The notes under the pieces were generated by a model, which made no database searches, had not been told where the DNA came from, and saw nothing but the letters and a program-made list of their open reading frames with translations. 5,146 nucleotides of DNA from CBDVAK01 sp965371945 (GTDB taxonomy: Bacteria > Pseudomonadota > Gammaproteobacteria > Competibacterales > JAHEDQ01), in assembly GCA_965371945.1 (NCBI GenBank), contig CBDVAK010000257.1, positions 1 through 5,146 of the forward strand, read 5' to 3'. Made by a program: the position numbers and the translations under genes. Below, piece after piece: positions 1 to 4,940 of this stretch; within the stretch, counting starts at the first letter, position 1; each line of letters begins with the position of its first letter.

Positions 1-449
1 ACGGTACCCAGTACCAGTTTTCCGAAGCGACCCTGTTCCATTGCTTCGCGCAGCTTGAGCACCGGCACATTGAAGCGATTCTGCTTGACCACGAACAGCC
101 GGCAACCATTGCTGTCGCAGGCCTGGATGATGTCGTCACAATCATCCAGTGTCAGCGCCATGGGTTTTTCGACCAGGATGTTGGTCTTGTAGCGTGCCAG
201 GTGTACGGCGTGACGGGCGTGATCGCCGCTGGGTGTGAGCACGCAAACCACGTCGACGTCCTCGCTCTCCATCATCCGGTCCATGTCGGTGTAGCCCGGC
301 ACCTGATGCTGGTCGGCCATCGCCGTGGCTTTGTCCGCCACGATGTCGCACACAGCCTGCAACCGTGCGCCTGCGATCTTGCCGCCTCCCAGCAGATCCG
401 CATGGCGTTTGGCGATACGCCCACAACCCACGAGTGCGATATTGAGCAT
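1..449 (-). CDS. Gfo/Idh/MocA-family sugar oxidoreductase, N-terminal part (cut by left edge)
   Basis: Minus-strand reading from ATG at 449 gives 149 codons that run off the left edge. It starts MLNIALVGCGRIAKRHA, a Rossmann NAD(P)-binding motif (GCGRIA, residues 8-13). The typical Gfo/Idh/MocA signature ILVEKPMALT follows at 91-100, where Lys95 of EKP is the conserved active-site lysine, and then VKQNRFNVPV at 121-130. This last block resembles WlbA/WbpB enzymes, which oxidise C3 of UDP-N-acetylglucosaminuronate, but the C-terminal substrate domain is absent, so the sugar is not assigned. Family members are usually about 320-370 aa. The start is supported by GAGG at 461-458, eight bases upstream. 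It is divergent from the membrane glycosyltransferase and is probably a cytoplasmic enzyme making a keto-sugar nucleotide, perhaps feeding an aminotransferase such as the one at 3015-4097 (inference). The family call is firm and the WlbA-like role tentative. Confidence 0.93.
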   Translation of the reverse strand, partial: MLNIALVGCGRIAKRHADLLGGGKIAGARLQAVCDIVADKATAMADQHQVPGYTDMDRMMESEDVDVVCVLTPSGDHARHAVHLARYKTNILVEKPMALTLDDCDDIIQACDSNGCRLFVVKQNRFNVPVLKLREAMEQGRFGKLVLGT

Positions 450-481
450 TTTCTGGACCTCGGTCCTGGTGTCAGGGCCTG

Positions 482-511
482 TTGTTAACAGCCATCGTCA
501 ATGGCTATGCT
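482..511 (+). promoter_or_regulatory. Candidate sigma70 promoter for the membrane glycosyltransferase, with a dyad in its spacer
   Basis: TTGTTA at 482-487 and TATGCT at 506-511 are separated by 18 bases and would start transcription about 55-60 bases before the ATG at 576. An inverted repeat, AGCCAT-CGTCA-ATGGCT at 490-506, fills the spacer. Both boxes are imperfect, so this is a candidate only. No convincing promoter was found for the divergent oxidoreductase. Confidence 0.3.
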
Positions 512-566
512 GGCGGTGTCGTCAAGCCTCGGGCTGGTGCGCGCCTGGAAGGCGCCGGTATCTTAC

Positions 567-574
567 AGGAAGGG
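567..574 (+). promoter_or_regulatory. Ribosome binding site fixing the glycosyltransferase start at 576
   Basis: AGGAAGGG lies just before ATG 576, with AGGA ending five bases upstream of it. The in-frame ATG at 501 has no comparable site, and using it would add 25 residues (MAMLAVSSSLG...) that do not look like part of the family. The 576 start is therefore preferred. Confidence 0.7.
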
Positions 575-575
575 C

Positions 576-2039
576 ATGTCCACAGACCACAACCGTGACC
601 ATGACGGGCAGTTGACTTATCGTGCGTTGCTGACGGTGACCCTGCTGCTTTCGGTGGCGGTACTGCTGTGGGGTCTGGGTTCAATTCCGTTGATGTCGGT
701 CAACGAAGCCCGGCGCGCCGTTCCCCTGCAGGAAATGCTGGTATCGGGCGACTGGTTGCTGCCCACCCTCAACGGTCAGCTCTACATCGCCAAACCCCCC
801 CTGCTCTACTGGTTGACCGCGACTCTGGCGACACTTACCGGGTCCAGCGGAGAATGGGTGGTGCGACTGCCGTCAGCGCTGACCGCACTGGCGGTCATCT
901 GGTGGGCTCACGCCCTGGTGCGGGCCACGCTGGGGCGCTGGCCCGCGCTGTTCTTCGTGCTGGTACTGGTTGGTAACGCCGGGTTTGCCGGTTTCGGGCG
1001 CCGCGGTGAAATCGAGATGCTGCTGGCTGCTCTGTGTGGCGGCGCATTGCTGGCGGTGTTTCGTTTTCTGTTTCTGTCCGGCGGGCGCGGCTGGTTGCTG
1101 CTCAGCTATACCCTGCTGGCCCTGGCGGTGCTCACCAAGGGTCCGGTCGCACTGCTGTTCGTGACGCTGCCGCTGCTGGTTCATGCTTTGCTGACTCGTG
1201 ATCGTCGGGTCTGGTCCGCGCTGGGTTACTGGCCGGGTTGGCTGGCGTTCGTGGTGGTGGCCGCCCCCTGGTACCTGGCGGTGGTCGCCAAGGTTGGGCT
1301 GGAGCCTTGGCATGAAGTGGTGCTGGTGGATGTTCTTGGCAAGGTCAACAGCATCAGCCCGGCCCCCATCTATGGCTATCCGCTCTGGGTGTTGGGTGAT
1401 TTCCTGCCCTGGAGCCTGCTGCTGCTGGCGACACCACGCGGTACCTGGCGCTGCTGGCGATCACAGCGGGAGCTGGTGTTCCTGCTGGTTGCCGTCCTGG
1501 CGCCGCTGCTGATGCTGTCGCTGTTCGACGAAAAGCACGCCAAGTATCTGCTGCCGGCCTATTTGCCGCTGGCCGTGCTGGTGGGCGCCCGTCTGGCGCA
1601 GTGGTACCAACAGTTTTCTGGTCGGTCCCGCGCAATTCTGTTGGGGGGTGCGGTGTTGGTGGTTACCGGCTATCTGGGCTGGTATGTCTTTGTCGAGGCT
1701 CGTTTTTACGACTATCGTATCGTCGTGTTGCCGCAACTTGCGGACTATTTCAGGACGCAGCCGCAACCACCGGTCTATGCCTATCCAGGCATCGATCCAC
1801 GCGCCGTTTACTATCGCGGTCAGCCGGTGCCGGTACACACTTTGGAGTCACTGCAGGCAATGAGCGACGAAGGGCAATCGCTGCGGGTATTGGTGCCGGA
1901 CAAAGCCGCGCAGCCACTGCTGCAGACCGGCTGGTGTTCGGTGGCGGAGTTCAGTCCCTATCTGGGTCGGAACAAGACCTTGATGGTGCTGGGAACGGGT
2001 GCTGTTTGCAACAGCGCCCCGGCGGGTGTGGCCCGTTGA
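576..2039 (+). CDS. ArnT/PMT_2-type integral membrane glycosyltransferase (GT39/GT83 family)
   Basis: This is a 487-aa polytopic membrane protein. After a short charged N-terminus (MSTDHNRDHD) come a first membrane helix at about 17-38 and the family's first-loop block: an N-E-A-R-R stretch at 43-47, EML at 53-55, GDW at 58-60 and KPPLLYWL at 73-80. Further hydrophobic segments lie at roughly 100-118, 122-140, 148-168, 173-205, 219-238, 268-285, 300-316, 326-342 and 353-373. LTKGP at 186-190, PWY at 231-233 and DEKHAKYLLPAYLPL at 318-332 also fit ArnT-like enzymes. A soluble C-terminal tail follows at about 375-487. Such enzymes move a sugar from a polyprenyl-phosphate carrier to an acceptor on the periplasmic face; lipid A, other glycans and proteins are all known acceptors in the family. 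The usual first Asp of the D-E-x-R motif is Asn43 here. The probable donor-lipid synthase is the GT2 gene at 2260-3018. The family is clear; substrate and acceptor are unknown. Confidence 0.9.
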   Translation: MSTDHNRDHDGQLTYRALLTVTLLLSVAVLLWGLGSIPLMSVNEARRAVPLQEMLVSGDWLLPTLNGQLYIAKPPLLYWLTATLATLTGSSGEWVVRLPSALTALAVIWWAHALVRATLGRWPALFFVLVLVGNAGFAGFGRRGEIEMLLAALCGGALLAVFRFLFLSGGRGWLLLSYTLLALAVLTKGPVALLFVTLPLLVHALLTRDRRVWSALGYWPGWLAFVVVAAPWYLAVVAKVGLEPWHEVVLVDVLGKVNSISPAPIYGYPLWVLGDFLPWSLLLLATPRGTWRCWRSQRELVFLLVAVLAPLLMLSLFDEKHAKYLLPAYLPLAVLVGARLAQWYQQFSGRSRAILLGGAVLVVTGYLGWYVFVEARFYDYRIVVLPQLADYFRTQPQPPVYAYPGIDPRAVYYRGQPVPVHTLESLQAMSDEGQSLRVLVPDKAAQPLLQTGWCSVAEFSPYLGRNKTLMVLGTGAVCNSAPAGVAR

Positions 2040-2181
2040 CCGGGCTGCCGGTGGTCGGCCGCCCCGTGCCGCCCTGCTGTCCACCTCGCAGGCGTGCGAC
2101 CAGTTCCCGGTCCAGCCTGGCAAAATAGATATCCTCTTCGGCGCGTTCCTTGAGTTGCATGCTACCGACGAAATCAGACAT
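1951..2181 (-). CDS. Small charged hypothetical protein, 3' end antisense to the glycosyltransferase
   Basis: This 76-codon frame opens at ATG 2181. Its first ~35 residues, MSDFVGSMQLKERAEEDIY followed by FARLDRELVARLR, form a charged, probably helical stretch. It recalls short proteobacterial proteins with a K/R-E-R-A-E-E-x-x-Y-F-x-x-x-D-x-E-L pattern, and loosely the ATPase-inhibitor IF1 type of helix; this is recollection, not a search result. The remaining residues are low-complexity (Gly, Pro, Arg, Cys) and lie mostly opposite the convergent glycosyltransferase, overlapping its last 89 bases. The functional part is probably only the N-terminal half. No strong ribosome binding site precedes either ATG 2181 or the internal ATG 2160. 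It sits 78 bases downstream of the GT2 gene on the same strand and could be the last gene of that transcript. No function is assigned. The frame could be spurious, but the helix-like N-terminus in otherwise unassigned sequence argues for a real gene. Confidence 0.5.
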   Translation of the reverse strand: MSDFVGSMQLKERAEEDIYFARLDRELVARLRGGQQGGTGRPTTGSPVNGPHPPGRCCKQHPFPAPSRSCSDPDRD

Positions 2182-2227
2182 GGTTCACATACCGGGTTGT
2201 GGTGTTACGTCATTGGTAAACAGCATA

Positions 2228-2243
2228 GACCCGATCACGGGTC
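2228..2243 (-). terminator. Short hairpin downstream of the GT2 gene, possible weak terminator
   Basis: Read on the minus strand, GACCCG-TGAT-CGGGTC forms a perfect 6-bp stem with a 4-base loop. It begins 16 bases after the GT2 stop and is followed by TATGCTGTTTACC, which is only weakly T-rich. It might terminate or attenuate the aminotransferase-GT2 transcript before the small gene, or be an incidental dyad. Confidence 0.3.
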
Positions 2244-2259
2244 ATAGCATTGATAATCC

Positions 2260-3018
2260 TCAGGCGTTGGGCATTTCTCCGGCTCCGGTTCGCTCCGCGA
2301 CCCGGTAGTCGATCATGCGCTGTTTCATCCAGCGCACCGCCAGCAGGTCATAGAACGAAGCGAACAAACGGTTCCAGACGCCGTAATGGGCGCTGCCGTG
2401 GAGGCGGGGATTGTTGGCCACCGGGATCTCCACCACATGGTAGCCTTCCAGCTTGATCAGTGTGGGCAGGAACCGGTGCATGCCTTTGAAGAACTTGATG
2501 CCGGTCACGCATTGACGCCGAAATGCGCGGTAGGTGCAGCCGGCGTCGCTGATCTGTTCGCCGGACAGGCTGTTGCGGACCCAGTTGGCGATCCGTGAGG
2601 AGACGATGCGGATGACATGGTCGCCCTGACCACGACTGTCGACCCGGCTGCCGCAGACGCAGTCGGCCTGCTCCAGTGCATCGAGGAAGGCAGGCAGATC
2701 GGCAGGGTCGTTTTGCAGATCGGCATCCATGGTGACCACGATATCGCCGCGGCTGGCTTGTATACCGGCCCAACTGGCCGCTGATTCACCGCGGTTCTGT
2801 GCCAGCCGTTGTCCGCGGATACGGGGATCCTGTTGTGCGAGTGCGCTCAGCACCTGCCAGGAGCCGTCGTCACTGGCATCGTCGGTGATGACAATTTCGT
2901 ACGCGACCTCCATCGGCTCCAGCACCTGGCGGATCGCTTCCACCAGGGGTTGCAGATTGTCCTGCTCGTTGTGACAGGGTACGACGATGCTGATGGCGGG
3001 CGCTGTAGTAGCGCTCAT
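2260..3018 (-). CDS. DPM1-type family 2 glycosyltransferase (probable polyprenyl-phosphate sugar synthase)
   Basis: This 252-aa GT-A fold enzyme has the motifs in order: SIVVPCHNEQDNL (10-22), DDASDDGS (46-53), NRGESAA (75-81), the metal-binding MDADLQNDP (97-105, D98/D100), GSR (123-125), SDAGCTYRAF (157-166), and a PR-x-HG-x-x-HYG block at 204-213. These match dolichol-phosphate-mannose-synthase-like bacterial GT2 proteins, which transfer a sugar from a nucleotide donor to a polyprenyl phosphate on the cytoplasmic face. The paired C-terminal membrane helices of ArnC/GtrB-type proteins are absent. Only an amphipathic segment near 216-231 (LFASFYDLLAVRWMKQ) is present, suggesting peripheral membrane association. 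The start codon overlaps the aminotransferase stop (ATGA), so translation is probably coupled. The likely role is to make the lipid-linked donor for the GT39/GT83 enzyme at 576-2039 (inference). The sugar identity is not determinable here. Confidence 0.93.
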   Translation of the reverse strand: MSATTAPAISIVVPCHNEQDNLQPLVEAIRQVLEPMEVAYEIVITDDASDDGSWQVLSALAQQDPRIRGQRLAQNRGESAASWAGIQASRGDIVVTMDADLQNDPADLPAFLDALEQADCVCGSRVDSRGQGDHVIRIVSSRIANWVRNSLSGEQISDAGCTYRAFRRQCVTGIKFFKGMHRFLPTLIKLEGYHVVEIPVANNPRLHGSAHYGVWNRLFASFYDLLAVRWMKQRMIDYRVAERTGAGEMPNA

Positions 3019-4097
3019 GAGTAGAACTCCCCCACCGCGTTACAGACCTGGTCGACATCCGCCAGTGGCATCTGACCATGTATGGGCAGCGACAGAATGT
3101 TCTCCACCAGTGCCTCGGTGACCGGTAGTGAAGGCAGGTCGGGGTAGCGTGCGGTGATCGCCGGCTGCAGATGATTGGGCACCGGGTAGTGAATGCCGGT
3201 GCCGATACCGCGTTCCTTGAGAAACGCGGCCAGCAGGTCGCGGCGTTGGCAACGAATCACGTACATGTGAAACACGGGCTCGGCCCAGTCGTATTCCGGT
3301 GGCGTGGTCACTATGCCGGCGAGACGTTCGCTGTAGCGGGCGGCCACCGTGCGTCGATGGGCGTTGAGCGTATCCAGATGGCGCAGACCCACCCGCCCGA
3401 CGGCCGCCTGGATTTCATTGAAGCGCAGGTTGTAGCCCACTTTTTCGTGCAGATACTTGCTGTGTCGGCCGTGGTTGCGCAGCATGCGTACCTGGTCGGC
3501 GATGTTGTCATCGTCGGTACACAGACAGCCCCCGTCGCCGAGTACGGTCAGATTCTTGGACGGATAGAATGAGAATGCACCGGCCACACCCATGCAGCCG
3601 ACCCGGCGCTCGCGATAGCACGCGCCGTGCGCCTGGGCACAGTCTTCGACCACCCACAAGCCGTGTTTGCTGGCAAAGCTCTGGATCGGGTCGAGGTCGG
3701 CGGGGTGGCCATACAAATGCACCGGCAGTATGCCCACGGTGCGGCTGGTGAGCGCATCGTCCAACCGCGCCGGGTCCATGCAGGCGCTGTCGTCGACATC
3801 GATGAACACCGGTGTGGCGCCCAGATGGATCATTGGCTCGACGGTTGGGAAGGCGGTGTGGGAGGGCACCAGAACTTCGTCGCCGGGCTGCAGCCCCATG
3901 GCTTCGTGCAGCAGCATCATGACCGCGGTCCAGGACGAGGACAACACCGCGTGGCGGGTGCCTACGTATTCCGCCAGTTCGGCTTCGAACGCGCCACATT
4001 CCTTGCCCAGCACATATTGCCCGGACAACAGTGCGGTCTCTGCCGCCTGACGCAGTTCTTCATTGAGAAAAACCCGGGACAAGGGGATGTTTGGCAT
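3015..4097 (-). CDS. DegT/DnrJ/EryC1/StrS-family PLP-dependent sugar aminotransferase
   Basis: This full-length 360-aa fold-type I aminotransferase acts on keto-sugar nucleotides, normally with glutamate as amino donor, in the cytoplasm. Visible landmarks are PGDEVLVPSHTAFPTVEP (71-88), EDCAQAHGA (151-159; Asp152 should contact the pyridine nitrogen and Gln155 the ring face), and FSFYPSKNLTVLGDGG (175-190; Lys181 is the predicted Schiff-base lysine). NHGRHSKYLHEKVGYNLRF (208-226), NEIQAA (227-232) and GIGTGIHYPVP (298-308) follow. The N-terminus (IPLSRVFLNEELRQA) and C-terminus (ILSLPIHGQM) are also typical of the family. One oddity: the loop usually reading S-G-T reads S55-W56-T57. AGG at 4110-4108 sits ten bases before ATG 4097. 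The gene heads an operon with the GT2 gene through an ATGA overlap. The ArnB, WbpE/WlbC and perosamine-synthase branches cannot be separated by eye, so no symbol is given. Confidence 0.95.
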   Translation of the reverse strand: MPNIPLSRVFLNEELRQAAETALLSGQYVLGKECGAFEAELAEYVGTRHAVLSSSWTAVMMLLHEAMGLQPGDEVLVPSHTAFPTVEPMIHLGATPVFIDVDDSACMDPARLDDALTSRTVGILPVHLYGHPADLDPIQSFASKHGLWVVEDCAQAHGACYRERRVGCMGVAGAFSFYPSKNLTVLGDGGCLCTDDDNIADQVRMLRNHGRHSKYLHEKVGYNLRFNEIQAAVGRVGLRHLDTLNAHRRTVAARYSERLAGIVTTPPEYDWAEPVFHMYVIRCQRRDLLAAFLKERGIGTGIHYPVPNHLQPAITARYPDLPSLPVTEALVENILSLPIHGQMPLADVDQVCNAVGEFYS

Positions 4098-4138
4098 GGT
4101 TGGGCTACCTGCGGGGGGGCATCAACAAAGGGTGCGCA

Positions 4139-4168
4139 ATTCTATCGACCCGGGTGCACCCGGCGCAA
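4139..4168 (-). promoter_or_regulatory. Candidate promoter for the aminotransferase-GT2 operon
   Basis: On the minus strand, TTGCGC (4168-4163) and TAGAAT (4144-4139) are 18 bases apart. The -10 box matches the sigma70 consensus at five of six positions; the -35 box is poor (TTG only). Transcription would begin about 35 bases before ATG 4097. A weak -35 with a dyad in the spacer would fit an activator- or repressor-controlled promoter, but this is inferred from sequence only. Confidence 0.4.
4150..4163. promoter_or_regulatory. 14-bp perfect palindrome, possible operator
   Basis: CCGGGTGCACCCGG is exactly self-complementary over 14 bases. It lies in the 178-bp divergent region, between the candidate -35 and -10 of the aminotransferase promoter and 21 bases before the candidate adk -35. 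It is a plausible regulator-binding site, though a palindrome of this length can arise by chance in GC-rich DNA. Confidence 0.35.
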
Positions 4169-4184
4169 CGAATGCAGCCACAAA

Positions 4185-4214
4185 TTGACACGCCGTGGCA
4201 ACTACGCGAATCTT
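4185..4214 (+). promoter_or_regulatory. Candidate sigma70 promoter for adk
   Basis: A perfect -35 box, TTGACA at 4185-4190, is followed after 17 or 18 bases by weak -10 candidates: GAATCT (4208-4213) or AATCTT (4209-4214). Transcription would start near 4220 and leave a leader of about 55 bases. The -35 is convincing and the -10 is not. Confidence 0.45.
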
Positions 4215-4275
4215 TCGGCATACGGCAGATCAGCATGCTCACCGGGCAGTGCGGCTGCGAAGGGAGGCGACGACT

Positions 4276-4833
4276 ATGAGGATTGTTTTGCTGGGGGCGC
4301 CGGGTTCCGGCAAGGGCACGCAGGGCGAGCGCATCGTGGAGCGCTACGGAGTCACTCACATATCCACAGGTGAGGTGTTACGCGCGGAAGTGGCTGCCGG
4401 CACCGACCTGGGGCGCCAGGCAAAAGCGGTGATGGACGCCGGTGAACTGGTGTCCGATGAAATCATCATTGGCATCGCACGCCACCGGATCGCGGGTTTG
4501 GACGCCGACCGGGGGTTCATGCTCGACGGTTTTCCGCGCACCATCGCCCAGGCCGAGGAACTCGATACCATGCTTGCGGAATTGCGCCAGCCACTGGATG
4601 CGGTGTTGATGCTGCACGTCGACGATGATGAGATCCTGCAGCGGCTGCTGGCGCGTCGGCGTGCCGACGACAACGAGGCCATTATCCGCAAACGCCTGGA
4701 TGTCTATACTGCACAAACCCGGCCCCTGGTCGAGTATTATCGCAGCCGCGGATTACTGCGCGAGGTCGAGGGTGTCGGCAGTATCGACGAGATCTTCACG
4801 CGGGTCGTGATGACCCTGGATGCGACTGCCTGA
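4276..4833 (+). CDS. adk: Adenylate kinase, short (LID-less) form
   Basis: This 185-aa nucleoside monophosphate kinase interconverts ATP + AMP and 2 ADP in the cytoplasm. The motifs are complete: the P-loop GAPGSGKGTQ (7-16), the AMP-binding block ISTGEVLRAE (29-38, with Thr31 and Arg36), MLDGFPRT (82-89), and RLLARRRADDNEAIIRKRL (123-141) with its arginines. QTRPLVEYY follows at 147-155. Between RRR and DDN only one residue intervenes, so the long, often zinc-binding LID insertion of the ~214-aa E. coli type is absent. This matches short variants known from some gammaproteobacteria and from eukaryotic AK1. The P-loop family usually has S-T-G-D; here it is S-T-G-E (Glu33), a mild change. A strong GGGAGG at 4262-4267, eight bases before ATG 4276, fixes the start, although the frame stays open upstream to 4195. 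It is transcribed away from the sugar operon and is probably an unrelated housekeeping gene. The call is firm. Confidence 0.96.
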   Translation: MRIVLLGAPGSGKGTQGERIVERYGVTHISTGEVLRAEVAAGTDLGRQAKAVMDAGELVSDEIIIGIARHRIAGLDADRGFMLDGFPRTIAQAEELDTMLAELRQPLDAVLMLHVDDDEILQRLLARRRADDNEAIIRKRLDVYTAQTRPLVEYYRSRGLLREVEGVGSIDEIFTRVVMTLDATA

Positions 4834-4850
4834 GGTTCCGCCCCCCGGGT

Positions 4851-4882
4851 TGCTGACTGTCGCTCGAGAGCGATCGACAGCA
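4851..4882 (+). terminator. Stem-loop after adk, possible (Rho-assisted) terminator
   Basis: TGCTG (4851-4855) pairs with CAGCA (4878-4882) around an inner perfect stem TCGCT-CGAG-AGCGA (4860-4873), separated by a symmetric four-base internal loop. It starts 17 bases after the adk stop. No T-tract follows, so it is not a classical intrinsic terminator. It could be a transcript 3'-end stabiliser or part of a factor-dependent site. Confidence 0.35.
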
Positions 4883-4927
4883 GGCCTGGCAGCCCCCGGT
4901 ATGCGATGATTCCGATTCCAGACAGGC

Positions 4928-4931
4928 GAGG
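4928..4931 (+). promoter_or_regulatory. Ribosome binding site fixing a TTG start at 4941
   Basis: GAGG (within GAGGTGGT) lies nine bases before TTG 4941. No in-frame ATG or GTG is found in the short upstream stretch, and the translation matches the PEBP family from this TTG onward, so the rare start codon is preferred. Confidence 0.6.
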
Positions 4932-4940
4932 TGGTCAGCC

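Noticed and set aside
142..426. Minus-strand frame of 94 aa within the oxidoreductase
   Set aside because: It is an out-of-frame reading of the same strand as the Gfo/Idh/MocA gene; its Arg/Gly-rich translation has no family features.
495..525. Two copies of TCGTCAA (495-501 and 519-525), 24 bases apart, as a regulator site
   Set aside because: Seven-base repeats are expected by chance; one copy is partly inside the inverted repeat and nothing else supports binding.
541..555. GCGCC-TGGAA-GGCGC hairpin upstream of the glycosyltransferase ribosome binding site as a riboswitch or attenuator
   Set aside because: It is a short isolated stem with no further structure, conserved core or alternative pairing with the ribosome binding site that I could see.
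873..1313. Minus-strand frame of 146 aa inside the membrane glycosyltransferase
   Set aside because: Gln/Arg/Pro-rich composition typical of antisense shadows over a hydrophobic coding region; no motif and fully inside a clear gene.
2031..2045. GCCCG-TTGAC-CGGGC hairpin across the glycosyltransferase stop codon as a terminator
   Set aside because: The stem is only five pairs, no T-tract follows, and it overlaps the stop codon; it is probably incidental in GC-rich sequence.
3627..4373. Long plus-strand open frame (248 aa) antisense to the aminotransferase and crossing into adk
   Set aside because: It is a mirror frame in GC-rich DNA. It has no recognisable domain, runs through two well-supported genes and their control region, and has no ribosome binding site.
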